From contig NW_026944385.1 in assembly GCF_033439725.1 (NCBI RefSeq), forward strand, positions 2,451,001 to 2,515,000: a DNA stretch of 64,000 nt, read 5' to 3'. The DNA is from Neurospora tetraspora. Its lineage: Eukaryota > Ascomycota > Sordariomycetes > Sordariales > Sordariaceae. The translations under genes were made by a program, and so were the position numbers. Below the pieces are notes generated by a model. The model ran no database searches. It had not been told where the DNA came from and saw nothing but the letters and a program-made list of their open reading frames with translations. This document shows positions 1 to 10,604 of the stretch, piece after piece. Position 1 is the first letter of the stretch, and each line of letters begins with the position of its first letter.

Positions 1-779
1 CTTCTGCATAACAAAAGTGATGGCGGCTGCACAATACTTTTTAAGAAAAAGGTCTCGATGATGCCGGCGCGGGCTGATGCGAGGGACTTCTGATATGGAG
101 CTTGTCCGACGTGTAACCCGGCTTTGCTTGGACCAATGCCGTGGCCTTTTGCCGTGGTTAGATACTTCCCCTTTTGTGATTTCCCCGCCCAACTTAGCAA
201 ATGGTATCTCACTGACCGTTGATGATGGTTATCAAGCATGATCTGTCGAACCTTCTCTCCGATTTCATGGCAGATATGCGCCGCGGCGCTCTTTCAACAA
301 CATGGCCTTTGCTTCAGTTCCCCCAGACTGCCCCAGTACCACGTGTCATGGACATAAGGGGCCTCCATTTTCCCTTGCTTCAAAAGTACCACACATTGAA
401 TTAGTCATCTTGGAACATCAGGTAGCGTCCTCATGGCGAGCCATGGTAGGCACCACTGGGTTTCCCACATCGCTTGTGCAGACAGGCTTGGGAAGCTGGA
501 TCCAAGTATTGTGTTCGTCCTCCTGACACCCATAGTATTTGCTCGAAGCAACTGATGACCAACTCGCTTTCATCAACTAACACCACGACCACAATTCCTG
601 GATTCACTCAAGGGTAACCTCCAAATCAGACATCGACTGTGCTGGACCGTCTAATGCTTGGGCATTCGGGGCAATACTTTCAAACCTGTGCGAAAAAAAA
701 CGCCTAGCACATTTGTGAAACGAAGGACTCAACTTCCGCGTTCGTCAAGGAAATAGGGAAAGGATATGTCGCAGACGCC
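1..779. other. upstream region of Clr5 gene
   Basis: I see no convincing coding sequence here; the open frames are short and have no domain. A CACGTG palindrome (E-box-like) lies at 340-345. The last few hundred bases are the likely promoter and leader of the gene starting at 780. Confidence 0.5.
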
Positions 780-3127
780 ATGGAAGGCGTGAGACACACT
801 CAACAACAGCAACCCCCAGGGTGGGCAGGTGGTGACGAGTGGGAGGAGCATCGAGGGAGAATCCAGGAGCTTTACCAGAGCCAAAACCTATCGTTGAAGG
901 AAGTGATAAGGATCATGGAAGAGCGTCATGGATTTCGGGCGACGTAAGAGAACATATCAGCTTCCGCGCGCACTCAAAGTATATGGATTATGTGGACTGA
1001 CTCATTACACAGACAACGGATGTACAAGACACGGATCAAGACCTGGGGACTGGACAAGAACTTCAAGGAGTCGGAAGTTGTTGAGCTCTTCCGGTTGAGA
1101 CGTGAGAGGGAGAAGCTCGGAAAGCCAGCAACTTACAAGATACGCGGCCGCGAGATCGACTGGGACCGAGTCAATAGCTACGTCAAACGGAAAGGGCTGG
1201 ACATCACCCGGTTGCTAGAGACTGACCGGCCCCACAGTCCGGCAGTAGCGAGTGAGATAACTTGCCGGACTCCGTCCCCCCTCTCAGAGAATAATCGGCA
1301 TTACCAACATGAGCCATCGGCCAGCACTCCGTCACTCTCTTCATCGGCCGGATCAGATCACTACACCCACAATGTGCCGCCATTCACAAGACCGATGACC
1401 GCCTCATCAGCCTCCATCATGGCCGGGATGGATCCCCGAACTACTAGCTCAACACCATATCCCGCATATACACAGCCCTCTTCTCCTACTCAGACCCTTC
1501 GACCGGCAGTCAACCTGGGTCACTCCGCAACCCTCCCCTCCCTCGGACACTCCGTCACCATCCATTCTTTCCAAAAGTTTCTGACCCGAATCTACGAGAC
1601 TCTCCTCTACGAAGACAACGACAAGACTTGGGGCACAACACAATACTGGCTAGGGTCCTCGCACGCATTAGAATGGCTGATGACGATCCGCTACAAAGCC
1701 GCCTTCTACCGTGACATCTTGGTACAGCTCTCTGATGCCGGACCCAACCCCAACGTCAGCATAGCTGCCCGAGATATCGTTCGTCGTTTCCGCACCATCA
1801 ACAGGTCGTTCGCTATGCTCGAGCCCATGGTTCAGAGCGTGATCGGGGCCAAGTTTTATTACTTTCTTAACTTCATCCACGCCTTTGGGCTGTGTACGGA
1901 CGTGGCGCAACTCCCGTTGGCGTATCCGCTTGTGTCGATTGCTAGGATATTGCTCGAGGAAACACATAATACTTGCTCGGCACCACACCCTCCGCCGGTA
2001 TTGCCGGGTGGGTTTGCCGATGGTCGAGCCCCGGAGATGGGGGGAGCTTACCGACGCCCGTCTTTTAGCTGCAATGGTGTCGTCAATGGTGGTGGTCGAG
2101 CCGCCGCCGCCGCCGCTGAACAGGAGGGTTTCGTGTCAGCTGCCGGGTATGATGCCGATTACTACCTCCTGTCTCACCCAAACGTGAACGCGAACGTGAA
2201 CAGCAGCAGCAGCAGTAGCAACAGTCAGCCGAGTCACCACCACTCAGACGCATCCGCATCCGCATCCGCATCCGCATCCAGAAGGCTCATGTTGGACAGC
2301 AGCAGCCAAGACTTTAAAGAATCCGCCGAGCGGTTTCTAAACACGGTGCTGGAGCAGACGGTCAAAGATTTGGGCGTGTCTCAGGTACCTTTTGAGTCGT
2401 TTCTGCTTCTCAGAGAGACGATGGACGGTCGACCTATACTGGGTCATCATATCCCATTTCCATTATCAACATCTATGACCGCCGCCAACACTAACGTCCG
2501 GAGACCCGTCGACATTCAGGTTCCGGGACAAGGAGCCTTCAACCCCAGCCCCTCGGCTTACACGCCAACAAACCACCACCACCCACTAGCATCACAACAA
2601 CATGAACTCCTACAAGAACAAAATCATCAACAACACCTTCCCAAAAAGCTCCTCCAAGAGGCCATATCCCACCTAGAATCCGCCATCTGGCTGCTCTCCC
2701 ACGGTAAAGACGCCCAAGCGGAATCGTATCTTGCATCAGTCATCAAGACAACAGAAACCTTATATCATCTACCAGTACCTCTGCGCTACAACCCCCCCTA
2801 CAACCTTCTCTTCCTCACCCTCATCCTCATTCAAACTCCCAAACCCAGACCCTAAGCAGCGGCGAAATCCCCAGTGTCTCCTTAAAAGTGTTACTCAAAA
2901 ACGACTCGTCGTCGTCGTTGTCGTCGTGGGTAACCAAGGCTGCTAAAGTGGTGGGCAGGTGTGCGCATTATCACCTTGCTAGGTTGTATGGGAGGCGCAT
3001 ACGAGCGGGAGGCGGGGAGGGAACGAGGGAGAGGGAGAAGGAAAGAGAGCATCTGATCAAAAGCCTGGAGGGAACGGCGTTGTTTGATGAGTATGTGCAG
3101 TGGGAGGAGGTGGAGTTTTTGTTTTGA
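780..3127 (+). CDS. Clr5-domain protein, putative regulator
   Basis: The ATG at 780 opens a short exon (780-943). A 69-base intron (944-1012, GTAAGA...ACACAG) joins it to a long exon in which the Clr5 domain continues. The domain spans about residues 20-73, with a W/LY/M/HGF pattern followed by QRMYKTRIKTWGLDKN. Clr5 domains sit at the N-terminus of many filamentous-fungal proteins and are thought to bind DNA; the targets of this one are unknown. The middle is rich in Ser, Pro and His with an Ala-Ser repeat, and a helical stretch near the end contains a TPR-like LLQEAISHLESAIWLLSHGK. The main frame stops at 2855, yet a clearly protein-like frame follows to 3127. A candidate intron 2775-2848 (GTACCT...CCCAG) joins the two and gives 734 residues; without it the protein is 668 residues. 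A frame change in the C7 run near 2792 is the alternative. Confidence 0.8.
2250..2279 (+). repeat. GCATCC hexanucleotide repeat (5 copies)
   Basis: Five exact tandem copies of GCATCC lie inside the Clr5 gene and encode an Ala-Ser run. The repeat is in frame, so changes in copy number would change length by two residues each. Confidence 0.9.
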
Positions 3128-3351
3128 TCAGAGGAGGGAGTCCGAACTGAGTGTTTTTTTTTTCTCTTCGTGTCATGTCTGGTTAATATCCAGGAGGAAA
3201 ATGAGAGTGTGACGGAGGGGACGGCGGGCGTAAAACCTGTACCGCAGTAAAGTCAAAATGGAAGATGCTAAATTGTTGCAGCAGTCGACTGACTATATAA
3301 GTTCAAGTTCTGATGCAAATCTTCAACCAATCATGGCAGCTCATTTCAGCT
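3128..3351. other. intergenic, Clr5 gene to tRNA-Lys
   Basis: Holds the 3' end of the Clr5 gene and the 5' flank of the tRNA-Lys gene. A TATATAAG-like sequence lies about 60 bases before the tRNA. Confidence 0.4.
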
Positions 3352-3424
3352 GCCCGGCTAGCTCAATCGGTAGAGCGTGAGACTCTTAATCTCAAGGTTG
3401 TGGGTTCGACCCCCACGTCGGGCT
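3352..3424 (+). tRNA. tRNA-Lys(CTT)
   Basis: A 73-base intronless cloverleaf. The acceptor arm GCCCGGC pairs with GTCGGGC (one G-U). The D arm is GCTC/GAGC. The anticodon stem GAGA(C)/(G)TCTC holds a CTCTTAA loop with anticodon CTT. The T arm is GTGGG/CCCAC with loop TTCGACC. A T-run at about 3451 can serve as the Pol III terminator. Confidence 0.97.
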
Positions 3425-5175
3425 CAATTCCCGGCGTTTCCAACGCCTTCTTTTTTTTCATCCTTCTTTTTCCTTCACCTGCGATTGTGGACTGTTTTTG
3501 TCGCCATTTACTTTTTTTATTTTTTTGTGTAGTTTGGGAAGAGTGAGGAAGGGGGTTGGGTGCGGACGCTCTTGAAGTGTTTATCTGCTTCAAACTCCCT
3601 TAGAGTGGGCAGGTGGAGTGGAGTGGTCGAAGTGAACTTTATTTTTGTTCGGAAGGTTGAGCGAGGTAGGCACGATACTGTATTCATATGAGCATGTGTA
3701 AAATGACTCTTTCTATATTTCCATCTCCGTTACTGCCTCTCCGTACATGAGCCCTTCCCGGCGTTTATATACGTAGGTACGTGGCTTTCATGACCAAGCA
3801 GGGACAGCTCACGTTTGCCTGAGGCCTCAAATCCTTGCTTTTAGTATTTGAGCTTGATGTTATTTTGCTGGCTTTGTGTTGGTCGGAAAGGGCTGTTCGC
3901 TCTGTGGTTACTGTGCGCTGTTGGGTCCAGTCAAGGCCTGCTGACAGAGTTTATTTACATCGGGACAAGTCTTGCTTTTATGTTTGATCTGCTGTCATCG
4001 ACAACCTTGGATCGTGCAGGATATTTTTCAGCATTCGCAAGGCCCCAAACTCCCTCGGGGAAATTAACAACACAGCACAAGTTCCTGTCATGGTTCGTTT
4101 GTGATATCGGTGCAAGAGTGTAGGGGCATAACTGTCTCAGTCAACCTCTTTGGTTAGCACAAAGGGCACGTCGTCCTTCACATGAACTAGATCTTATCTT
4201 GAGTTTCAGGAGTCTGAGATACTCCAGAGGTATGTGATCCCATCATGAATCAGACCTTGTTGAGACAAACTTGAAGTCTGTGCGTGCATCGAAGTAGGTT
4301 GGCAAAAGAAGCGTCAAGGTATTCTGCGCCCGTTCATCGTGTATTGACGTGTCAGTTGTTAGGTTCCGTAGACGTTGTCTCTTTGTTCCTTACCGCGTCA
4401 GAGTTTAAGCACAAAAAACGTGTACCTTTTGACGTTGGTCGACCCTCAGCAAAATACACAACGGCAGATAAATTGCGCAAAAACAAACAGCCCGATAGAA
4501 CAAAGCAACGAAATACACGGCAATATATCAGTTTGGAAGGCAACAACTAACATTCACACCTGGCCGTGTAACATTCACTGGATCTACCTACCCATCCTTA
4601 TCAGCCAACCCCCACCGATTTCTGCAAACTCCCGTTTTTTGAGCCTCAACCTTTTGTTTCGGAAAGTCCAACTGCATCTGTTGACCCCCAACATGATCAA
4701 TACCATCCCGCCGCGCGCATCAAAGCAATGAGTGAGCCACCCCGGCTCCAACGACAAACGGCAAGCGGTTGGGCAGTATTTGAGCGGATGAGCTTGCTAT
4801 ATCATGGTATGCTGTCCCAGCTATCTTGCTTGGTGGGACTGTCGTCTTGTCAGGACACTTGCAAAACACTCCTTCGCGGTGAATCGTTATCGTCAACCGA
4901 TATCGCAGAGGCGGTGATAGAACATCAGATAAAATTCCCTTCACTTGTTGGAGCATCAATGTATAACTCGTGACCTCATACCGGCAACTCGCTGGCTGGT
5001 GAGCACGAGCCCTTCGGCACATCATCTTGAATTCCTCCTCAAAAGTACTTAAAGGCAGCTAGACTTGCTTTCTTCCCCGAATATCCTGCTTTCAGACCTT
5101 CAACCTCCAAGAGAGAGAAACAAAACATACCTATACGACCCAAGTCAAACACGGGAAGACGACACATACCACGAA
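3425..5175. other. intergenic, tRNA-Lys to reductase gene
   Basis: A 1.75-kb stretch without a convincing gene. It is fairly AT-rich with scattered short frames lacking domains. A single ATCAGATAA (iron-GATA consensus form) lies about 245 bases before the reductase ATG. Confidence 0.5.
4924..4932 (+). promoter_or_regulatory. ATCWGATAA site
   Basis: An exact ATCAGATAA, matching the SRE/SreA consensus, upstream of the ketopantoate reductase-like gene. It is the only such site I found outside the 34-41 kb region, and a lone match of this length is compatible with chance. Confidence 0.35.
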
Positions 5176-6317
5176 ATGGGTTCTATTGACGCAGATAAGA
5201 AGCTTCAAGTGCTCCTCGTGGGCTCGGGAGGCATCGGTACCATGGTTGCCTATGCCCTCGAGAAAGGAAGCAAAGCCGAGGTAGCCGCAGTTCTGCGGTC
5301 CAACTTTGAGGCTGTTTTCGATAATGGTTTCACCATTCACTCGGTCGACCACGGCGAAATCAAGGACTGGCAGCCAACTTCAAGTGAGTTCTGAGTTCGA
5401 TAACTCCTCTGCAAGCTTCATAAACTCACATTCGTACAGTTCTCGATAGTATCCCTTCTGTCGACAAGGAGTCATGGAGAGCCCCTTACGACTACGTCAT
5501 CGTAACCACCAAGAACGTACCCGACATCCCGCCCAGTATCCCTGATCTCATCGCCCCTGCCGTCACGCCCGGCCACACCGCCATCGTGCTCATCCAAAAC
5601 GGCCTCAATATCGAGCGTCCCTTCCTCTCCGCCTTCCCCACCAACCCCATCCTCTCCGGCATCACCTTCACCGGCGCCATCGAGTCGCCCCCAGGAACCA
5701 TCAACCACCACAACCACGACCGCTCCTTCATCGGCGTCTTTAACAACCCTATCGCAAGCCCAAACCAGAAATCCCGCGCCATCGCCGCCGCCCGCCGCCT
5801 CGTCGACGCCTACAGCGCCTGCGGCCCCAACGTCGACTGCACTTACGAGCCCGACGTCCCTTACTCCCGCTGGCGCAAGCTGCTGTACAACGCCTCGTAC
5901 AACGGCGTGGCCGCCATCCTGGGCATGGACACGTCGCGCATGCGCTTCACCGAGCACATCATCGACGAGCTGATCCGGCCGCTGATGCGGGAGATTCGGG
6001 CGACGGCCAAGGCGGTGGCCGGCGTGGAGCTGAAGGAGGAGCTGATCGAGAGCATGATCACGGCGGACGGGTATGATAAGTTCTTTAAACCGAGCATGTT
6101 GCAGGATGTGGAGAAGGGTAGGTTTATCGAGTTTGAGAACCTCGTGGGCGAACCGTTCAGGGAGGCGGAGAGGGTTGGGGTGGAGACGCCGACGCTTAAG
6201 GTTGTTTATGGATTGTTGAAGGGTCTGCAGTTCAAGGCGAGGGAGAGGCACTTAAAGGAGGTGGTGGTGCCCAGGAGTGGGGAGGGATTGAGGTATGGAG
6301 GTCATGGAAAGTCTTAG
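5176..6317 (+). CDS. ketopantoate reductase-like protein (ApbA/PanE family)
   Basis: Two exons (5176-5383, 5440-6317) flank a 56-base intron (GTGAGT...TACAG), giving 361 residues. The N-terminus has the NADPH-binding fold with GSGGIG at residues 16-21. The C-terminal helical domain has the family pattern WRKLLYNASYN, with Lys216 as the expected catalytic lysine and Asn220 following. The family reduces 2-dehydropantoate to pantoate with NADPH, a step toward CoA. Filamentous fungi carry several paralogues, some with other oxoacid or secondary-metabolite substrates, so the substrate is not certain. No targeting signal is seen. It converges with the small kinase-like gene downstream, with 354 bases between their stops. 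Confidence 0.9.
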
Positions 6318-6671
6318 GACAGGGCATGAAATGATGGCTTCGACGTATCGGAGTGAATGACTGGATGTGAAAGAGAAAGGGAACTGAGGGCATATCAACT
6401 GAAGGAAAAGTAGGGAAGGAAATACGGGGAGAGAATAATACAAAGGTCGCGATTCAAGCCTAAAGGGAAAATTCACCACGGTACTTGCAGTATCAACTTG
6501 AAAGGGGACTGGAAAAAAACTCGTGAAACTGCAGTGGTATATTATCAAAAATCATCGCCAAATATGTACGGCCACTGGGCGCCCTAAACAACGAAACATG
6601 TCGGACTCACTTGTAGCATGAATGGACCTCGTGAAGCCCAATATGAGCACTCTTAGACCCGTCCACAACAT
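6318..6671. other. convergent 3' ends
   Basis: The 3' flanks of the reductase (+) and kinase-like (-) genes meet here. Nothing else is seen. Confidence 0.4.
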
Positions 6672-7163
6672 CTACTCCAAGCTCTCCCACTGTCTGAGCT
6701 GATCCAAGAAATAAGCCTCGTCGTAAGGTGCACAAAAGCGCAAGTCCGCCTCATGACTGTTCATAGGGTAAACGAGACTCATATAGACGCCGTTTGGGCC
6801 AGCTACCGAAAAGACTTTGAGACAGAAGCCCTGGCGCTCGGCCTCTTTCTCGCCAAGTCGACGCCTCGCTTCAGCTCCCTTTTCAAACTCGTCCATGGCG
6901 GTACTGAACTGATGGGAACGGGCAACGGTGACGCGGCGCCACTTGTCGTCTTCCAAGTCCCGGCAGAGATATGAGACAGATTTGCTGTTGTAGGCGATCT
7001 TGTGTAGAACTCTGTAGCGGTCATCGAGAATGTCGCCTATGTTGACAACCTTGCGGTGGGACGCACCTTGACGAGAGAATTCGCTGTTCTCGGTTTGGGG
7101 TTGAAATTGCTTTGCGGAGCTGTAACCAGCTGCTCTGCGGCCGTTAAAGCTAGCGCTGGGCAT
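6672..7163 (-). CDS. degenerate protein-kinase N-lobe protein
   Basis: A single-exon frame of 163 residues from the ATG at 7163. Residues 47-85 (ILDDRYRVLHKIAYNSKSVS followed by YLCRDLEDDKWRRVTVAR) align in pattern with the first strands of SRPK-type kinases, where DRYRVVHKLGxGxxSTVWLARD and VAxK are usual. The glycine-rich loop glycines are missing, and the lysine of strand 3 is replaced in RRVTVARS. The frame ends before any hinge, HRD or DFG motif. It could be a small pseudokinase, a remnant of a larger kinase gene, or a chance-preserved fragment. It looks catalytically dead. Confidence 0.55.
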   Translation of the reverse strand: MPSASFNGRRAAGYSSAKQFQPQTENSEFSRQGASHRKVVNIGDILDDRYRVLHKIAYNSKSVSYLCRDLEDDKWRRVTVARSHQFSTAMDEFEKGAEARRRLGEKEAERQGFCLKVFSVAGPNGVYMSLVYPMNSHEADLRFCAPYDEAYFLDQLRQWESLE

Positions 7164-7566
7164 CTTGTTAGTGTAGAAGATTTGGACAAAGGGTTAAATG
7201 GCTTGCGTTCGATGATGCTGACGTAGATAAAAGGGAGTGCGAGATGAGAAAGAGCATGCGTTTGAGACATCAACAACAATCCGGGATGGTTGACCGAGAG
7301 ACATGATGTCGAGCTTTATAGATTCCATGTCTGGACTGGGATTATCGTTGATCAAGGACAATGATGGTGTCTGCAGGACAGGAATGTCAAAATGAACAAT
7401 GGCTTCGTAGACAACAACCGTCTTCTTTGTGTGTGTTTTTCACGAAGGCGCTCATTGTTCAAGAAAGTGCTTCAAAATACGGTTAAAGAGAAAAAGGAAG
7501 AAGGAAGACAAGGGGGAAGGAAAATGAACAAGGGAAGAGAAAGAAAGCAAAAAAAAAAAGGAAATT
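7164..7566. other. flank between kinase-like gene and tRNA-Tyr
   Basis: Upstream region of the kinase-like gene. A purine-rich tract at about 7483-7560 ends in an A-run; on the minus strand this is the T-run that would terminate the tRNA-Tyr transcript. Confidence 0.4.
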
Positions 7567-7654
7567 TCCCCTCGACCGGAATCGAGCCGGTGACCTTTCG
7601 GTATACAATCATACAATTACAGCCGAACGTGATATCCAACTACACCACAAGGGG
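7567..7654 (-). tRNA. tRNA-Tyr(GTA) with 14-base intron
   Basis: The acceptor CCCCTTG pairs with CGAGGGG, and the discriminator is A. C1-G72 with A73 are tyrosine identity features. The anticodon stem TTCGG/CCGAA encloses a loop whose anticodon is GTA. A 14-base intron (7603-7616) sits one base 3' of the anticodon, as expected for nuclear tRNA introns. The T arm is ACCGG/CCGGT. The mature length is 74. Confidence 0.93.
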
Positions 7655-8171
7655 ATATGGTTTGTACGTGTGGATATCAAGCTTTTATTTCCCTCTCTTG
7701 TTGGGCCCGGGTGTCGCGGATGGTGGTGGCGAAATGGTTTTGGAGGGTCCCATTACAGCGGGAACAACGTTGAAGTCATGGTGCTAGGGTTAGGGTCACA
7801 CTCGGGCTGAATTGCACCGACCAAAATCAAGGGCGACCGTGCGCGCCAAGGCTCCATTCTTCGGCTGCGCAGTCGGTTGATGGACTTCCACTTTGATGGA
7901 TCATGGGACTGCAAGGCCCTGACTCGACTTTCTCCATCACGAATCCGGGGCAGACACAAGGGTTCCTTGAACTACCCCAGATTTTTCCGAGTCCTTGTTC
8001 TTGAAGGTACGTATTTACTGATTTGTTCTGCTACTTCTGTAGTCAATCGCTTCCAAAGCGATGCTTCAATGGTGGTTCTTGATTGGCTGACTGGTTCTCA
8101 TTTGGCTTGCCTGCTCTAGGGAAAACCATCGAATTATTAGCACCACCAGCGATATCCGACAACACTCCGAC
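7655..8171. other. intergenic, tRNA-Tyr to small mitochondrial gene
   Basis: No gene is seen. It contains a two-unit telomere-like CTAGGGTTAGGG at 7784-7795 and the promoter and leader of the gene at 8172. Confidence 0.4.
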
Positions 8172-8640
8172 ATGTTCCTTTCAACGAGAATGAACGTCTC
8201 TACGCCTTCTTCGTTAGCCAAGTGCAGCCGCCTACTGCTACGGAACACGCATACCTCACCCGTGCCGGGAATACCAAGAATCTCTAGACAGACCTACGCC
8301 ACGGGCAAGAAACCAGTCGGGAAGTCCGGGAACTTCAAGGCCACAGGCGACCAACCCAAGCGGGTTGACCCGAACAGTCCCGAGTACAAGGCCTACCAGA
8401 GAACATGGACAACCGTCATGATCGGGACACCCATCATCCTCGTCTGCTCTTATGAGCTCTGGCAAAGGCGTAAGTGGCCCAATGCCGGAATTCGCCCCCT
8501 CAAGCCACCAACTAACCGATCTTGCGTCACCAGTTATTGAGGGCAAGAAGCCTCTTTCTTTAGAACCCAAAGACACGACAGCCCTCACAGAACTGACACC
8601 TCACTCGGAGAGCCCAAGCACAACAGCTCAAGATATCTGA
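8172..8640 (+). CDS. small probable mitochondrial membrane protein
   Basis: Two exons (8172-8469, 8534-8640) flank a 64-base intron (GTAAGT...CACCAG) and encode 134 residues. The first 45 residues are rich in Arg, Ser and Thr without acidic residues, as in a mitochondrial presequence; RQTYATGKK is a plausible processing region. One hydrophobic segment follows at about residues 80-95 (TVMIGTPIILVCSYEL). The layout of presequence, one membrane span and short hydrophilic tail fits a small inner-membrane protein. I do not recognise the family. Confidence 0.8.
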
Positions 8641-10604
8641 GTTCTCGTTTGACTTCGACCATTATCAATACATAATACTTTGGGCGTGGTAGCGTTGGCC
8701 TTCCCTAACATCGTTGGCGTTCAATCAATCCCCTTTGTCGTTCCACTTTCCTCTACTATTAAGTTGACCTTAATTGGCCCTCAAAATTGCCCATGACAAC
8801 GTCATATATGCTGAGAAATGCGAGAATAGCTAGCCTGTTGGACGTATGAAAGCGTTGGTAGGATATCCTGTCAAGCCCCTACAGAACTCAAAGGCATTGC
8901 TGACACCACCGTGCTAGATACGCGTGCTGTTTCTCTGGTTTTTATCCTGATACCACTTTCTTTTCCCCAACCGTTCGGAATAGCCCTCGACACTTTTCCA
9001 CAGTCTGCTTCGCGCCCAGTCATCTATGGCTCCTGCGGACACACAACTGGGGATCGAGATAGGCAGGGGAGCGCCGACCCTTTCATGCGGGGTAGCTTGT
9101 CGCCATTAAGACATTGACGCCTTCTCTTCCCCAATTTCGCTCTCCTAGCTCCCCCACAACGAGAACGTAGTTGCAGGTACGGCACATGGCGATCCTTGCG
9201 GCTCCCTAGCCTACCCTCACCTACCCGGTATCATCCGCCTCCCATGAAATTGTTCAAGGTCACCAGATGTCTAGACTGCTCCGTAATCAGTCATTACTAT
9301 CACGTACTTGTACCACATTGACAATGGTATTGACGAATTGCAACATTCCAGTTGCCTCTAGCCATCGGCTTTAACTACTTGATATGGCTACGTTTGCAGT
9401 CGGGCTCCGCTTGGCTTCGACTGCTCAAGTTAGATTGTCCCTGAGCAACTCCGCCTCCGCAGAGGGTAGTGTAAGATAGTCACTCTTCATGGGCCTGGCC
9501 TTCGCTTGACCCGATGTCTTCCTTTAGTGCCAGCCCGCATCGTGGGGAAAATGGAGGTCAGGATCGGGTTGGGGGCGTCAACACTTCTCGACGGCTTCTG
9601 GTTGGCTCAGCCGGCGTGTGGAAGGATCCTGGCTAACGTTACATTGTCACACCAACCCACCCCCGGCCTCTCCAAACGTGTCCAGCATTAGCGTGCCATT
9701 GTTGGTCTCGGGTTTAACGGTCACAATGTGCTCCACCGGGTTAACTGATGGTCCTCGGCACATCCAGCGAGCCGCATATTTCTTCATCCGGCAAAGGATC
9801 TTGTTGGACAAGCTGATAGGTGCCGTCTCTTCGAAAATAATCCCGAATCCCGAACTCACTCAGTGTCGAAGGACGTCCCGCGTTGGCAGGCCCCAATTCG
9901 ACATTGAAAGTCACCATGTCATATCCATAAGAGTTAGAGAACTCGCAAGCAAGATTGGAAATAAGGGGCAGGACTGGGAGCCAACAAGATCGCCATCCCA
10001 ACCGCACTAAAAGAGAAAAAAAGAGATTCCCGGTGGACCTCTCCGCTCTCCCCGGATTCTCCCCCGCGTTTCGACGCGCAAAAAAGTTGGACAAGAGGAA
10101 GCCAAGAGGCGTATTTGCTCCAGCTGGGCGGAGTCTTTGCGGTGCCTATTGGAAGCGCTAGTGCCTAAGGGGGCAATCCAATGGCTTCGAGAACTCCATC
10201 AACTATCCAGGTGGGTCTCTTTCGGTACCGCCAGATCATGGACCGAGTGGACAAGGGGGACATTTCTTGCCCACACCGAGCCTGGAGATGCGGAGAAGTC
10301 AGGGGCCCACGTTCGTCTGTCTTGGTCACGGCTGTTGCTAACGGGCGTGGCAGCAAACCGTGGCAGGGGATGATCATTGTTAACTGGACCATGGATGACG
10401 CTGTTCTTCATGGCTCCCAGTAAACGTTGCTTGTGTCCTCCAGCTACTCGACAAGATTTCACAGCTTTCATCTTCTTGACAACTCATCATACCTGTACGG
10501 CGGTAACCAGACGCTTCACCGACCCAGTCTTCCTTTCCAGCCGCTTCACTCCTACTCGTCTTTGATCTTCCTCCCGCTCCCGCACCTTAACGTACACACT
10601 CCCC
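8641..10604. other. intergenic, upstream of Zn2Cys6 gene
   Basis: About 2 kb without a convincing gene. The last 200 bases are rich in C and T, like the leaders of other filamentous-fungal genes. Several open frames overlap on both strands at 9.6-10.5 kb, but none has a recognisable domain. Confidence 0.5.

Noticed and set aside
3848-4123. 91-codon hydrophobic frame
   Set aside because: It has no ATG at its start, no domain and no splice context, so it is probably chance.
5472-6251. 259-codon open frame antisense to the reductase gene
   Set aside because: It is the mirror of a GC-rich coding exon, with His/Arg/Val-rich sequence and no domain. The plus strand carries the recognisable family motifs.
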